A stretch of 64,000 nucleotides of DNA from CAWFGW01 sp963815495 (GTDB lineage: Bacteria > Bacteroidota > Bacteroidia > Cytophagales > JAAEPT01). Under the pieces are notes generated by a model. The model was given only the letters and a program-made list of their open reading frames with translations, was not told the origin of the DNA and did no database searches. Numbering within the stretch: the stretch's first letter is position 1; each line of letters opens with the position of its first letter. The stretch covers positions 115,276-179,275 of the forward strand of contig CAWFGW010000008.1 of assembly GCA_963815495.1 (NCBI GenBank), written 5' to 3'. Shown in pieces: positions 10,252 to 18,953 of this stretch. The position numbers were made by a program, and so were the translations under genes.

Positions 10252-10999
10252 GATGTTGAATTATTATGTAAAGCGTTCGAATATAACACATCCTTAAATA
10301 AGTTTCAACAAGTAAGGTTATCGAATTTCTGAACTATACTAAGTTCATATTGTCCGAAGTAGAGTCACGTATACCCTATCCGCCTAAATCTATAGTGAAT
10401 CAAAAATTATCACATGGTAAACCCCGAGTTATTTGAAAAATTGTAAGGCTAAGATACATTTTCAAAACCTTATTCTGTATTTCATTTACACCAGTGATTG
10501 AACAACTTCCATTTCTCATTGCTTCTGAAAAAGAGATTAAGTCTATATTTACTAATCTAACCAAGTTGTGTACTACTAATCCGTTTATCAAAATTATTGT
10601 TCCATCCCTAGAATAAGTACCACTATAAGCATAAATGAACATGATACTACTGGTTAAACTTTGTCAATAAAATCATAGAGCTTGTTGTTTATGTATTTCT
10701 ACTATTGGAGCCTTTTTTACCCATACAAAAGTAGTCAACACAAGTTTTTTTATTAAAATGAGTTTTTTTAGAATGGTACGCTTTTCATATATATGCTATC
10801 AAACAAATAACATGTATGATTAATAGAATCATTAATCACTCCTTAATTCAGCATAATTGTTCATTTGTAAAGCCGAATAAAACTGAAAATGATTTTACAA
10901 TCAAAGCAACAAAGCATAGACTTCTCAAGATAAAGGCTAGCGCTTACTAACCTAAATTTACACGGCCCACGTGGGGTACGAATTTATAAGCCAAATACA
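10252..10999. other. Intergenic region between GH30 and antiporter genes
   Basis: No convincing gene. A minus-strand frame of 80 codons (10400-10642) has no recognised family, but a TACTTTTG box resembling the Bacteroidota -7 element lies upstream at 10726-10733 on the same strand, so a small or decayed gene is possible. A 10-bp perfect palindrome (CCCACGTGGG, 10966-10975) lies 24 bases before the antiporter start and could be an operator. Confidence 0.3.
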
Positions 11000-12214
11000 A
11001 TGGAGACTTACCTGTGGATATTTATACTTATCGGAATTATGGGCCTCACCTTGCCATGGTTCAAAAGCCTCGAAAAAATTCAACTATTGAATGTACCCTT
11101 AGCCGCAATTATGATGGGGATAGGCTTTTATTATCTGCCCATTGATTTGCCGGATCCAAATCCAATCAAGTACGAAAAAGAGATTCTTAAGCTGACCGAA
11201 ATTGTAGTGATTATTAGCCTGATGGGAGCTGGTTTAAAGATTAATCGTGACTTTTCGATTAAATCATATCGTGTACCTCTGCTATTGGTTTTTATTACAA
11301 TGACAGGTAGCATTGTAGCTACAGCAACCTTAGGATGGTGGTTTGGACTTGTTCCTGCATCTGCTCTATTACTCGGAGCTGTCTTTGCCCCTACTGACCC
11401 CGTACTTTCAAGTGATGTGCAAGTTGGAATTGAAGAAGGCGAAGAGGAAGAACATCGAGTGCAATTTAATCTCACAGCTGAGGCAGGTATCAATGACGGA
11501 ATGGCTTTTCCGTTTACGTGGCTCGCCATCTGGGTAGCTATATACGGTTTTAATTTTGGAGATTGGCTAGGCACCTGGTTCATAAAAGATGTGCTTTACC
11601 GCATCACAGCAGGCATTGCGCTGGGCTACGGCTTTGGAAAGCTGATGGTGTGGCTCTATTTTATACTTCCTAAAAAAATCAATTTGGCACCTAAGCGTCT
11701 TGGGTTTCTAGCTATCGCAATTACGTTGTTGGTATATGGAATAGCCGAATCGGTTGAAGCATATGGGTTTATAGCCGTATTTGTAGCTTCGCTTACCATT
11801 CACCACTATGAGAAAAGCCATGACTTACATAAAGAAATGCATGCAGTAATCGAACAAATAGAACAGTTGTTAATTACTGTCATATTAATTTTTTTAGGTG
11901 GCTTCATAGCCCACTACGGCTTTAAAAACCTTTCATTTCCCATGTTTGGTCTATGTTTCATCTTACTTTTCATTATCAGACCTGTATTCGGAATACTGCC
12001 TACCTTAGGCACAAAAATGCCATGGAAACACCGCTGGGTGGTGGCCTTTATGGGGATCAAAGGAATCGGCTCTTTTTTCTATCTGGCATTCGCGTTGCAT
12101 GAAACTGATTTTCTACAACCAGAGTTACTTTGGGGCACCACAGCTTTTATGGTTTTAATATCAGCAGTAATTCATCGTATTGTTGGGTTTTATGTAAAGA
12201 AGAAAATACTCTGA
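11000..12214 (+). CDS. CPA1-family Na+/H+ antiporter
   Basis: A polytopic inner-membrane protein with about 12 hydrophobic segments. It carries the CPA1 hallmarks: GAVFAPTDPVLSSDV around residues 126-140, and the ion-binding Asn-Asp pair in EAGINDGMAFP (N165-D166). It exchanges cytoplasmic Na+ (or K+) for protons and so serves pH and salt balance, as expected in a marine or brackish bacterium. At 404 residues it lacks the long cytoplasmic C-terminal regulatory domain of some family members. It is transcribed alone; the genes on both sides are on the other strand. Confidence 0.92.
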   Translation: METYLWIFILIGIMGLTLPWFKSLEKIQLLNVPLAAIMMGIGFYYLPIDLPDPNPIKYEKEILKLTEIVVIISLMGAGLKINRDFSIKSYRVPLLLVFITMTGSIVATATLGWWFGLVPASALLLGAVFAPTDPVLSSDVQVGIEEGEEEEHRVQFNLTAEAGINDGMAFPFTWLAIWVAIYGFNFGDWLGTWFIKDVLYRITAGIALGYGFGKLMVWLYFILPKKINLAPKRLGFLAIAITLLVYGIAESVEAYGFIAVFVASLTIHHYEKSHDLHKEMHAVIEQIEQLLITVILIFLGGFIAHYGFKNLSFPMFGLCFILLFIIRPVFGILPTLGTKMPWKHRWVVAFMGIKGIGSFFYLAFALHETDFLQPELLWGTTAFMVLISAVIHRIVGFYVKKKIL

Positions 12215-12341
12215 TACTGTTAGTTTGAAAAAGGTTAACAAAAAATTGTTCACAAATTAGAAGGAATAATTATAGGTTTACTACTTCAAATTATTAATCC
12301 TGATATTTTTCACCAATATTTTTTTTCAACTAGTTTTCCGT

Positions 12342-13982
12342 TTAAGCGGGTAGTATTACGGTGAAAATTGAACCTTTTCCGAGATCACTTTCCACGCTTA
12401 TACTACCATTATGATTCTCTACTATTTTTTTACATAAAGGTAAACCTATGCCGGTACCCGTCTTTTTATTGTTTAAGCGTTTAAAGAGTTCAAATATCTG
12501 GGTAGCGTACTGAGGAGAGAACCCTGGTCCATTATCTTTAAAAGCAATTTTGTAATATTGATTTTCAGTAGCCACTTTTATTCTGTCATCAACATCCCTT
12601 GGTTGCATCATGATGCAGCTAATTGTTATTCTTGGATTTTTATCGCTAAACTTCAATGCATTGCCCAAGAGGTTAGAAAAAAGTTGGTGAAGTTGAATGG
12701 GTATACCATTTATAATCGGTAGTTCATCACAAAATATAACTGCACATTTTTCTTCAATCAGCAATTCAAAATCTTCCTTTACATTTTTCAACACATCATT
12801 GAGGTTAACTGGACTGAAAAGATTATCTGAATGCGATAATTGAGAATATTTTAATACATCATTAATTAACAGGCTCATGCGTTTTGCTGAGGATTTTATT
12901 TTTTCTAGATTAATACCTGCTTTTTCTTTATTATCGATATTATTTTCTAGCAATTCAGAAAAAACCTGAATTTTGCGAAGTGGTTCTTGCAAATCGTGCG
13001 ATGCAACATAGGCAAATTCTTTAAGTTGCTCATTCCTCACCTCTATATCACGCGAATACTGCTTCAATTTATCTTCTGCTAGTTTTCTTTCGGTAAGGTC
13101 GCGCGTAACTTTTGAAAAGCCAATTATTTCGTTATTTGAACCATGCAGGGCAGTAATGACAATACTTCCCCAAAATTTATCACCGTTTTTCTTTACGCGA
13201 TATCCTTCCTGCATAGCTCGCCCCTCTTCAATAGCTATATTAATGAGTTTTTCAGGTAGTTTACTTTTACGGTCACTATCTTGATAAAAGACACGAAAAT
13301 TTTTACCAATTATCTCCTCCTCCCTGTATCCTTTAATTTGTTCAGCACCTTTATTCCAATTAAGAATTTTACCATCTTTATCCAGTAATATGATAGCATA
13401 ATCTCGTACTTCTTCTATCATTTTGTGGTAGCGCTCCTCACTTAATTTAAGGGTCCGAGTTCTTTCCTCGACCATTTCTTCAAGTGATTCTGAAACCTGA
13501 CGATTTTTATTTTCGCTGTTGTGGATAATTTGCTCTTTCTCTTTTTTATACGATATATCAATCAGAATATTTATAGCTCCACACACTTCTTTATTGGAAT
13601 TGAATAAAGGCTTATGATGTGCTAGAATATTCAATCGAGTTCCATCTTGTTTCTCAATTACTATCTCTTTTTCATTTATTTCCCGAGCTTCTTTAAGAGA
13701 CACAGCTATGGGATATTTGTCCAAACTTAACGGTAAGCCATTCACATCATATATTTTCCATGATCCATACCACTGGTCTTTACCAACCTCGGGTCTGGAC
13801 CCCCACAATGTAGCAGTCGCCTCATTATAAAATGTAATTACGCCATATTTGTCGCAAGTGTACATGGAAACTGGCAAATTGAAAACGATCTCATTAAAAT
13901 CAATATCAGCATTGTTCCTCTCGGTTAATACCTGATCTTTTATAAGTGATGCATGCAAGTTCTGCCCTTTTTTCATTGTCAT
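12342..13982 (-). CDS. PAS-domain sensor histidine kinase
   Basis: No transmembrane segment or signal peptide is visible, so it probably acts in the cytosol. Two PAS domains (~30-145 and ~180-295) are joined by a helical linker, followed by a HisKA dimerisation domain with the phospho-acceptor H329 (ASHDLQEPLRK). The C-terminal HATPase domain has an N-box (LLGNALKF), a G1 box (DNGPGF) and GTGIGLPLCKKIV. The arrangement matches the phytochrome-like or light/redox-sensing kinases common in Bacteroidota, but no chromophore-binding domain is present. The gene for a stand-alone receiver protein ends immediately upstream on the same strand, 58 bases away, making it the likely partner. Confidence 0.92.
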   Translation of the reverse strand: MTMKKGQNLHASLIKDQVLTERNNADIDFNEIVFNLPVSMYTCDKYGVITFYNEATATLWGSRPEVGKDQWYGSWKIYDVNGLPLSLDKYPIAVSLKEAREINEKEIVIEKQDGTRLNILAHHKPLFNSNKEVCGAINILIDISYKKEKEQIIHNSENKNRQVSESLEEMVEERTRTLKLSEERYHKMIEEVRDYAIILLDKDGKILNWNKGAEQIKGYREEEIIGKNFRVFYQDSDRKSKLPEKLINIAIEEGRAMQEGYRVKKNGDKFWGSIVITALHGSNNEIIGFSKVTRDLTERKLAEDKLKQYSRDIEVRNEQLKEFAYVASHDLQEPLRKIQVFSELLENNIDNKEKAGINLEKIKSSAKRMSLLINDVLKYSQLSHSDNLFSPVNLNDVLKNVKEDFELLIEEKCAVIFCDELPIINGIPIQLHQLFSNLLGNALKFSDKNPRITISCIMMQPRDVDDRIKVATENQYYKIAFKDNGPGFSPQYATQIFELFKRLNNKKTGTGIGLPLCKKIVENHNGSISVESDLGKGSIFTVILPA

Positions 13983-14040
13983 AAATTATAAAGCCTAAAT
14001 ATATTTAACAGTGAAAGAAAAAAGAAGAAAAAACTTGACC

Positions 14041-14451
14041 CTAAATAATAGTAAAAGGTAATTTCTGTTTTTGGAATAGTAGCAACAGCGCATTGGAAAG
14101 ATGTTGAACGCTTGCTGGTTTTACCAAGTAATGATTAGCTCCCAATTGTTGAGTATGCTTTATATCTTCCTCATACGAGGAGGTGGTGTAAATTACAATT
14201 TTAACATCCTTAAGCCGTGGTATTTTTTTTATTTCCTTCAGACATTGTTTTCCTGAAAGTAAGGGCATGTTGAGATCAATAAAAATTATATCGGGAATAA
14301 AATCAGGGGTTGCGGCTAAAATTTCAAGCGCACGTACTCCATTTTCAGCAGTAATACACTTATAATCGTTTTTTACCCCCTCAAGTGCAAAAGTAAAAAT
14401 ATCCCTATCATCGGGATCATCGTCTATAAGAAAACATGTAAATTCTTTCAT
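14041..14451 (-). CDS. Single-domain response regulator (receiver only)
   Basis: A CheY-like receiver domain with no output domain. The acidic pocket is D10-D11-D12 (LIDDDPDD), the phospho-acceptor D59 (FIDLNMPLLSG), and the conserved Lys K111 (YLVKPAS). The start chosen is the ATG giving MKEFTCFLIDDD, the usual spacing for this family; a further upstream ATG at 14496 would add 15 hydrophobic residues that are not typical. It lies just before the PAS histidine kinase gene on the same strand and is probably co-transcribed with it, acting as phospho-relay or by protein-protein contact. Confidence 0.9.
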   Translation of the reverse strand: MKEFTCFLIDDDPDDRDIFTFALEGVKNDYKCITAENGVRALEILAATPDFIPDIIFIDLNMPLLSGKQCLKEIKKIPRLKDVKIVIYTTSSYEEDIKHTQQLGANHYLVKPASVQHLSNALLLLFQKQKLPFTII

Positions 14452-14496
14452 GAATGATTTACTAATAATTTTAAAGATAGTACTAAAATTAAACAT

Positions 14497-14866
14497 TTTG
14501 CAGCTTATCAGTTAAAGAAAACTTATAAGCTGAGTACTACAAAAGGTGTGTTAGACACTAGATATTTAATTAATGCCGTTAACACTATTGTTTCCGATAG
14601 CACTTGGAGAAAGTTATCAAAGAAGATAAATTATATTATATACGGATAAAGTCTTGATAATACCCACACGATTGAATTGTTACTGAGAGAAATCACTTAA
14701 GTTTGAATTAAGAGTTCTTTATTTTTGTAGGGGAAAAATATGCGGGTATGACATTGAGGTTAAAAAAATAACGGTTTGTTGATGTTATCCACCAACAAAC
14801 CGTTATTACTTCCTGTTATATTATTAAAGATTCATAAACAGACAGTTGTATACTTATTTGGCAGTT
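14497..14866. other. Intergenic region with terminator
   Basis: Apart from the strong hairpin near its right end, which is listed separately, I see no gene or structured element in this AT-rich stretch. It should hold the promoter of the receiver/kinase pair. Confidence 0.5.
14762..14807 (-). terminator. Rho-independent terminator for the DUF805 gene
   Basis: A perfect 15-bp stem (AATAACGGTTTGTTG with its complement at 14793-14807) around an 11-base loop. On the minus strand it runs into seven T residues. It lies 60 bases past the DUF805 stop codon. Confidence 0.85.
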
Positions 14867-15253
14867 TTAGTTGAGAGAACTTTCAAAATTCTGATCTTTT
14901 TCTTTAACACCAAACTCATCAATGTTGATATCTCCACCTTTTGGATCTTCGCCATATTGATTACTTCCTACTTCACCTGATGTACAAGCCAATATTAAAT
15001 TGTAAATTGGTATTAATAAATACCACCCACTTTTTCCAACATCATGCATTCTTCGTACACCTACCGCTAAAGAAGGGATAAACACTGCTAGCGAATAGAC
15101 GGTATCCAAATATAATATGCCAATTGTATAACTTAATACCGACAACAACACACTAATAAGGGTGCTGAATAAGGTAAAATACCAATACTCTGCTCTTCGA
15201 GCACGACCGTCAAACTTAGCGTAGTTTTTTAAAACTGATATAAAATAATTCAT
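14867..15253 (-). CDS. DUF805 family membrane protein
   Basis: A small inner-membrane protein of the DUF805 (YhaH-like) family. It shows the family signature of an aromatic-rich start (NYFISVLKNYAKFDGRARRAEYW), three to four hydrophobic helices, and RRMHDVGKSGWY before the last helix. The C-terminal tail is charged (EDPKGGD) and cytoplasmic or periplasmic. The function of the family is unknown. It is transcribed alone, with a strong terminator behind it. Confidence 0.88.
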   Translation of the reverse strand: MNYFISVLKNYAKFDGRARRAEYWYFTLFSTLISVLLSVLSYTIGILYLDTVYSLAVFIPSLAVGVRRMHDVGKSGWYLLIPIYNLILACTSGEVGSNQYGEDPKGGDINIDEFGVKEKDQNFESSLN

Positions 15254-15397
15254 GGTTAAAAGGATTTTGTTTCAATTAAGATATTAAAATCTAACTAAAT
15301 ACCCTTATTTAACAAAAAATATTTTATCGTGTTAAGGTGAAGCCAGTCGACTTAAGTTTGACTTTTATCGGTGATTTAATCCACTTAGTTGCTTTCT

Positions 15398-15994
15398 TTA
15401 TTCGGCATCATAGACCTGATAATGAATCGGTTTAAAACTGCCGTTGTTGCTATCTTCTGCTGAACAGGCTGTAAGGCCAATGATTAAGTCCATGTTGGCT
15501 TTAAAGACGAGGTAATCCCCTGCCTTGCTGGTAGGTGGGTCTACTGAAATTTTACCGTTTTTATCAAATTGAACATTCATAAAAATATTGAAGGCGGTAG
15601 GTATATCGCTGGTTTTAATACCATACCTTTCAAGATTAGTCGCTAAATTCTCAAAACAGCTGGGGTGATAACCTTGATGGTTATACATAATTTCAAATGT
15701 CTCCGGACTACATGGGGCCAATAGAAAATCATTCCGCCCGTTCGTATCCTCCAGTATTTCCATCATTACATGCCCTAGATTGCTCCATAATTTGTTGCCA
15801 GCAGTAAGCAAGAGTGTTTCTTCGAAATCAAATGTTTTTCCAGATGAGATCTTTTCTCCTAAATCATGAGCATTAAACGCGACCATATCACTTACCTGCT
15901 CTCCTTCTGGATCCATCACTTTTAACAATTGTCCTTTTTTCAGGCTAAAGGAAGCCCCAGTTTGTTTTTCAATGGTAATAAATGTTCCGCACAT
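15398..15994 (-). CDS. DUF1989 (urea carboxylase-associated) family protein
   Basis: The whole 198-residue length matches DUF1989, the family of small beta-rich proteins encoded near urea carboxylases and guanidine or urea metabolism genes. Seen here: GQLLKVMDPEGEQVSDMVAFNA near the start, then APCSPETFE, HPSCFENL and a conserved Asn/Asp-rich NIFMNV segment. No urea carboxylase gene is in the window. The gene follows a YqcI/YcgG gene by 46 bases on the same strand, suggesting a two-gene unit dealing with a guanidino or related nitrogen compound. The chemistry of the family is not settled. Confidence 0.85.
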   Translation of the reverse strand: MCGTFITIEKQTGASFSLKKGQLLKVMDPEGEQVSDMVAFNAHDLGEKISSGKTFDFEETLLLTAGNKLWSNLGHVMMEILEDTNGRNDFLLAPCSPETFEIMYNHQGYHPSCFENLATNLERYGIKTSDIPTAFNIFMNVQFDKNGKISVDPPTSKAGDYLVFKANMDLIIGLTACSAEDSNNGSFKPIHYQVYDAE

Positions 15995-16040
15995 GTTTGA
16001 TTAATTATCTTTTTTTGGAGTGTTAAGAAAGTTATTTTAT

Positions 16041-16697
16041 TTAGTGATGAAAAGGACATTTCCATGTTTTTTCTACTTTTCTCCCACTATACTGTTTTGC
16101 TTCCGATGCGTTGCCAAAATCCTCTAACATGGGATTAATGTACCCTTGCAGCGCTTTATCTCTCTCACGTATTTTATCCCGTATTTTTTTGTAATGCTCC
16201 ATTTTGCGGAGGCGTTCAAACTGATGGTGAAGGTTAAATACCAGAGTTGGATATGGACTTTGTCGTGCTAAGCGCGAACTGCCAGGGTGTAAGCCTACAA
16301 TGTAAAATGATTTACCGTTTAAACTAAAACTAAATTGGTCACTATCAGGATCGGTACTCACGTTCGGATCCCATGGCTGATCATCGATGTCGTGTAGTGC
16401 TTGTAGCTGTTGCCATAACTTCTTTTCGAAATGCAGCTCGCTCATATACTTTTCTCCAGGAAAGGCCGCTATAAACGAATAAAATTTGTTAGGTGTAGCC
16501 GTGTAGTTCTGTATATAGTTCTTTAAATCCGCAAGTATTTGTTTAGCAGTATCTAGCGTTCCCATATCTTTATATTCATGAAATTCAAGGGTATCAAACC
16601 GAAATACCGTTTGTGCCATGACACATGGGTGGTCTTTGTCCACGATAAACTGCTTAAATTTTTCTTTTATTGCTGTATGATTGGTTAATGCTTCCAT
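16041..16697 (-). CDS. YqcI/YcgG family protein, putative haem-dependent N-hydroxylase
   Basis: The family is recognised from VGLHPGSSRLARQSPYPTLV around residues 134-153, followed by FNLHHQFERLR, and from the C-terminal motif WKCPFHH. Characterised relatives (DcsA of D-cycloserine synthesis and GntA of guanitoxin synthesis) are haem enzymes that N-hydroxylate arginine or a guanidine group. By analogy this protein may hydroxylate a guanidino compound in the cytosol; the substrate here is unknown. It precedes a DUF1989 gene, another family tied to urea/guanidine metabolism. Length 218 residues is usual for the family. Confidence 0.85.
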   Translation of the reverse strand: MEALTNHTAIKEKFKQFIVDKDHPCVMAQTVFRFDTLEFHEYKDMGTLDTAKQILADLKNYIQNYTATPNKFYSFIAAFPGEKYMSELHFEKKLWQQLQALHDIDDQPWDPNVSTDPDSDQFSFSLNGKSFYIVGLHPGSSRLARQSPYPTLVFNLHHQFERLRKMEHYKKIRDKIRERDKALQGYINPMLEDFGNASEAKQYSGRKVEKTWKCPFHH

Positions 16698-17099
16698 AGG
16701 TATTTTTCAGGTATTTTTCAGTGGAGAAGGTAGCCTCAAATAGCCCCTTCATGCACCTCATTTTTACAAGCCTTATGCCATTTGCCTCATTTACAGGCAA
16801 ATTCAATTGAAGGACAACCTTAAAGCACTTTAACTATAAAAGACGATAACAAACTGAAAAACAACGATTTAAACAACAAAACTAATGCGTTATCACCGCA
16901 TAACCGCTATGTTAGAAAAAGGAATAGTGTTAATGCACTCTAAGTAACATTGTATGGTTCATGCTACACAATGAATGGAATTGTTCCAATATTTCCCCAT
17001 TAACAACTTTTTGTGATTAGCATTACTCAGTGCAAAAATGAAGGAGGTAATGTTGTAATCTTTTTATATTTAAAAGAATGTTCATAAAAAATTACGGAT
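16698..17099. other. Intergenic region between divergent genes
   Basis: It holds the 5' regions of the divergent YqcI/YcgG and DUF2200 genes. A short direct repeat (CAGGTATTTTT twice, at about 16697-16718) lies just before the YqcI/YcgG start. I see no gene or strong hairpin. Confidence 0.4.
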
Positions 17100-17465
17100 A
17101 TGAAAACAACACCCGAACATGATGCACGAATGGCCACAATAACTTTTGCTTCGATATATCCTCTTTATCTTAAAAAAGTGGAAAGAAAAGGCAGAACGAA
17201 GGAAGAATTACACCAAGTCATTACCTGGTTAACTGGTTTTGATGATAAAAAACTGCAAGAACTAATTGACGAAAAAGTAACTTTTGAAACGTTTTTTAAA
17301 AGAGCTCAACTCAACCCAAATGCGGACCGCATTACAGGAGTAATTTGTGGCTACCGCATTGAGGAAATTGAAAACAAACTCACTCAACAAGTCAGGTATT
17401 TAGATAAGCTGGTAGATGAATTAGCTAAAGGAAAAAAGATGGAGAAGATCTTAAGACTTGCATAA
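17100..17465 (+). CDS. DUF2200 family protein
   Basis: Full-length match to DUF2200, a small and strongly conserved cytosolic family: TPEHDARMATITFASIYPLY at the start, then GRTKEELHQVITWLTGFD and ITGVICGYRIEEIENKL, ending in GKKMEKILR. No catalytic motif or function is known for the family. It is the first gene of a short plus-strand run and is followed after 12 bases by a gene for a C-tail-anchored protein. Confidence 0.93.
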   Translation: MKTTPEHDARMATITFASIYPLYLKKVERKGRTKEELHQVITWLTGFDDKKLQELIDEKVTFETFFKRAQLNPNADRITGVICGYRIEEIENKLTQQVRYLDKLVDELAKGKKMEKILRLA

Positions 17466-17477
17466 TTAAAATACATT

Positions 17478-18107
17478 ATGGGATTAGAAGAACAATTTAT
17501 CAATGGATTTAAAACCCAGGTTAACCAATTGGGGCTTGCTTTAACTTTTGAAAATGATGTTTATATCGCGACTGGAAATGAACTTTACCTTTCCTTAAAA
17601 ATCATACAAGAACAATTCGGTAGGTCACACCTCACGTTTGCAGTATGTACTGTCATTGTGGGAAATTATCAAAAGGCGCTTGCTGAAGCTGATTCACAAC
17701 CAACTCCGAATGAAGCGACTATCGAACTTACAAACAGTTCCTTTATGTGTTCTTCTGCAAACCCTGCTCCTGACTTAGCAACGGAGACGTTAGCACAACT
17801 CGAAGAGTTTATTGCGTTGAATACTTACCTTTACTCTGACCCTACCTATATTTTTCTTCAACAAAAGGGTACTCATGATCTCATTTGGAAAGATCCTTTA
17901 CTTATTCAAGTACTGAGGGGTAAACAACCTTTTCTGCGGATAATCGAACAACTTAAACAACTCAATTTGCCTTATGGTAAATACATTCAAAAGCCAAAAG
18001 GAATGGGTAAAACCGAGGTGATTAAGCGATGGAAAATGGTCGGTAAAATCACCTTATTGCTTTTCATCGCATGGTTACTTTTCAAAATTCTGGTTGCTAG
18101 CAACTAA
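17478..18107 (+). CDS. Hypothetical protein with C-terminal membrane anchor
   Basis: I do not recognise a family. The 209-residue protein is soluble for most of its length, with a mixed alpha/beta pattern, and ends in one hydrophobic helix (~188-206: ITLLLFIAWLLFKILVA) preceded by basic residues. This predicts a tail-anchored protein with the bulk in the cytosol. There is no signal peptide. It lies 12 bases after the DUF2200 gene and is probably translated from the same message. Confidence 0.65.
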   Translation: MGLEEQFINGFKTQVNQLGLALTFENDVYIATGNELYLSLKIIQEQFGRSHLTFAVCTVIVGNYQKALAEADSQPTPNEATIELTNSSFMCSSANPAPDLATETLAQLEEFIALNTYLYSDPTYIFLQQKGTHDLIWKDPLLIQVLRGKQPFLRIIEQLKQLNLPYGKYIQKPKGMGKTEVIKRWKMVGKITLLLFIAWLLFKILVASN

Positions 18108-18191
18108 GTTCATGTATCAGATGATAACAAACAGCTATTCTTAACAAACATCTAATGAGGAAATCCTATTTTAGTCACAAAGAAAGTCACT

Positions 18192-18770
18192 ATGTCCATC
18201 AATGAAATAGAAACTTATTACCCCACAAGTAAACAAGCATGGCGAAATTGGCTGTTAAAATATCATGATGAAAAAGATGCTGTCTGGGTAGTTTTTTACA
18301 AAAAAAAGGCAGGGAAGCCTACACTAACCTGGAGTGATGCAGTAGATGAAGCGTTGTGTTTTGGATGGATTGACAGCATAAAAAGAAAACTGGACGAGGA
18401 ACGTTCTATCCAGTATTTCAGCAAACGAAAAGCTACTAGCACATGGTCAAAAATTAACAAAGTCAAAGTAGAAAAGCTTATTGAAGTTAATCTTATGACC
18501 CCAGCAGGGTTGCGCTGTATCGACATCGCCAAACAAAATGGTATGTGGGAATTGCTAGATAGTGTTGAAGAGCTAATTATACCGGAAGATTTGGAAGCCG
18601 CTTTATTGGAAAAAGAAAACGCCATGGACTATTTTTTAAGTCTGAGTAAATCGATTAGAAAAGGTCTATTACAATGGATAGTAATGGCCAAACGGCAAGA
18701 AACCCGCAACAAACGGATTGTAGAAATCGCTGAACTGGCTGACAAAAAAATGAAACCTAAACAATTTTAA
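18192..18770 (+). CDS. YdeI/OmpD-associated family protein
   Basis: Full-length match to the bacteriocin-protection, YdeI/OmpD-associated family: WRNWLLKYHDEKDAVWVVFYKK, then SDAVDEALCFGWIDSIKRKLD and YFSKRKATSTWSKINK, with the C-terminal ITKAKRQETRNKRI-like helix (seen here as MAKRQETRNKRIVEI). Some members are linked to stress or bacteriocin tolerance, but the mechanism is not known. It lies 84 bases after the preceding plus-strand gene. Confidence 0.9.
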   Translation: MSINEIETYYPTSKQAWRNWLLKYHDEKDAVWVVFYKKKAGKPTLTWSDAVDEALCFGWIDSIKRKLDEERSIQYFSKRKATSTWSKINKVKVEKLIEVNLMTPAGLRCIDIAKQNGMWELLDSVEELIIPEDLEAALLEKENAMDYFLSLSKSIRKGLLQWIVMAKRQETRNKRIVEIAELADKKMKPKQF

Positions 18771-18953
18771 AATATAAAAGCAGCCAATAACGACTGCCTT
18801 AATTTAATGAAACCTGATTTTTACTTGATACTCAATGGATTTAGGTTCTCTACTATTTTCAATAAACAATAACCATTTGCATACTTGTGTAAGTCCACTT
18901 TATTTCCAATTCCAATCATTAGTTTGATTGATTAAGTTCCTTGAATAGTAGTA

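Noticed and set aside
10400..10642. Minus-strand 80-codon gene
   Set aside because: No family, no clear ribosome site; only an upstream promoter-like box supports it. Kept as a note under the intergenic entry.
11131..11583. Minus-strand frame within the antiporter gene
   Set aside because: Antisense shadow of a well-supported membrane protein gene; composition is not protein-like.
18771..18830. Terminator after the YdeI-like gene
   Set aside because: The AAGCAG/CTGCCTT pairing is short and bulged.
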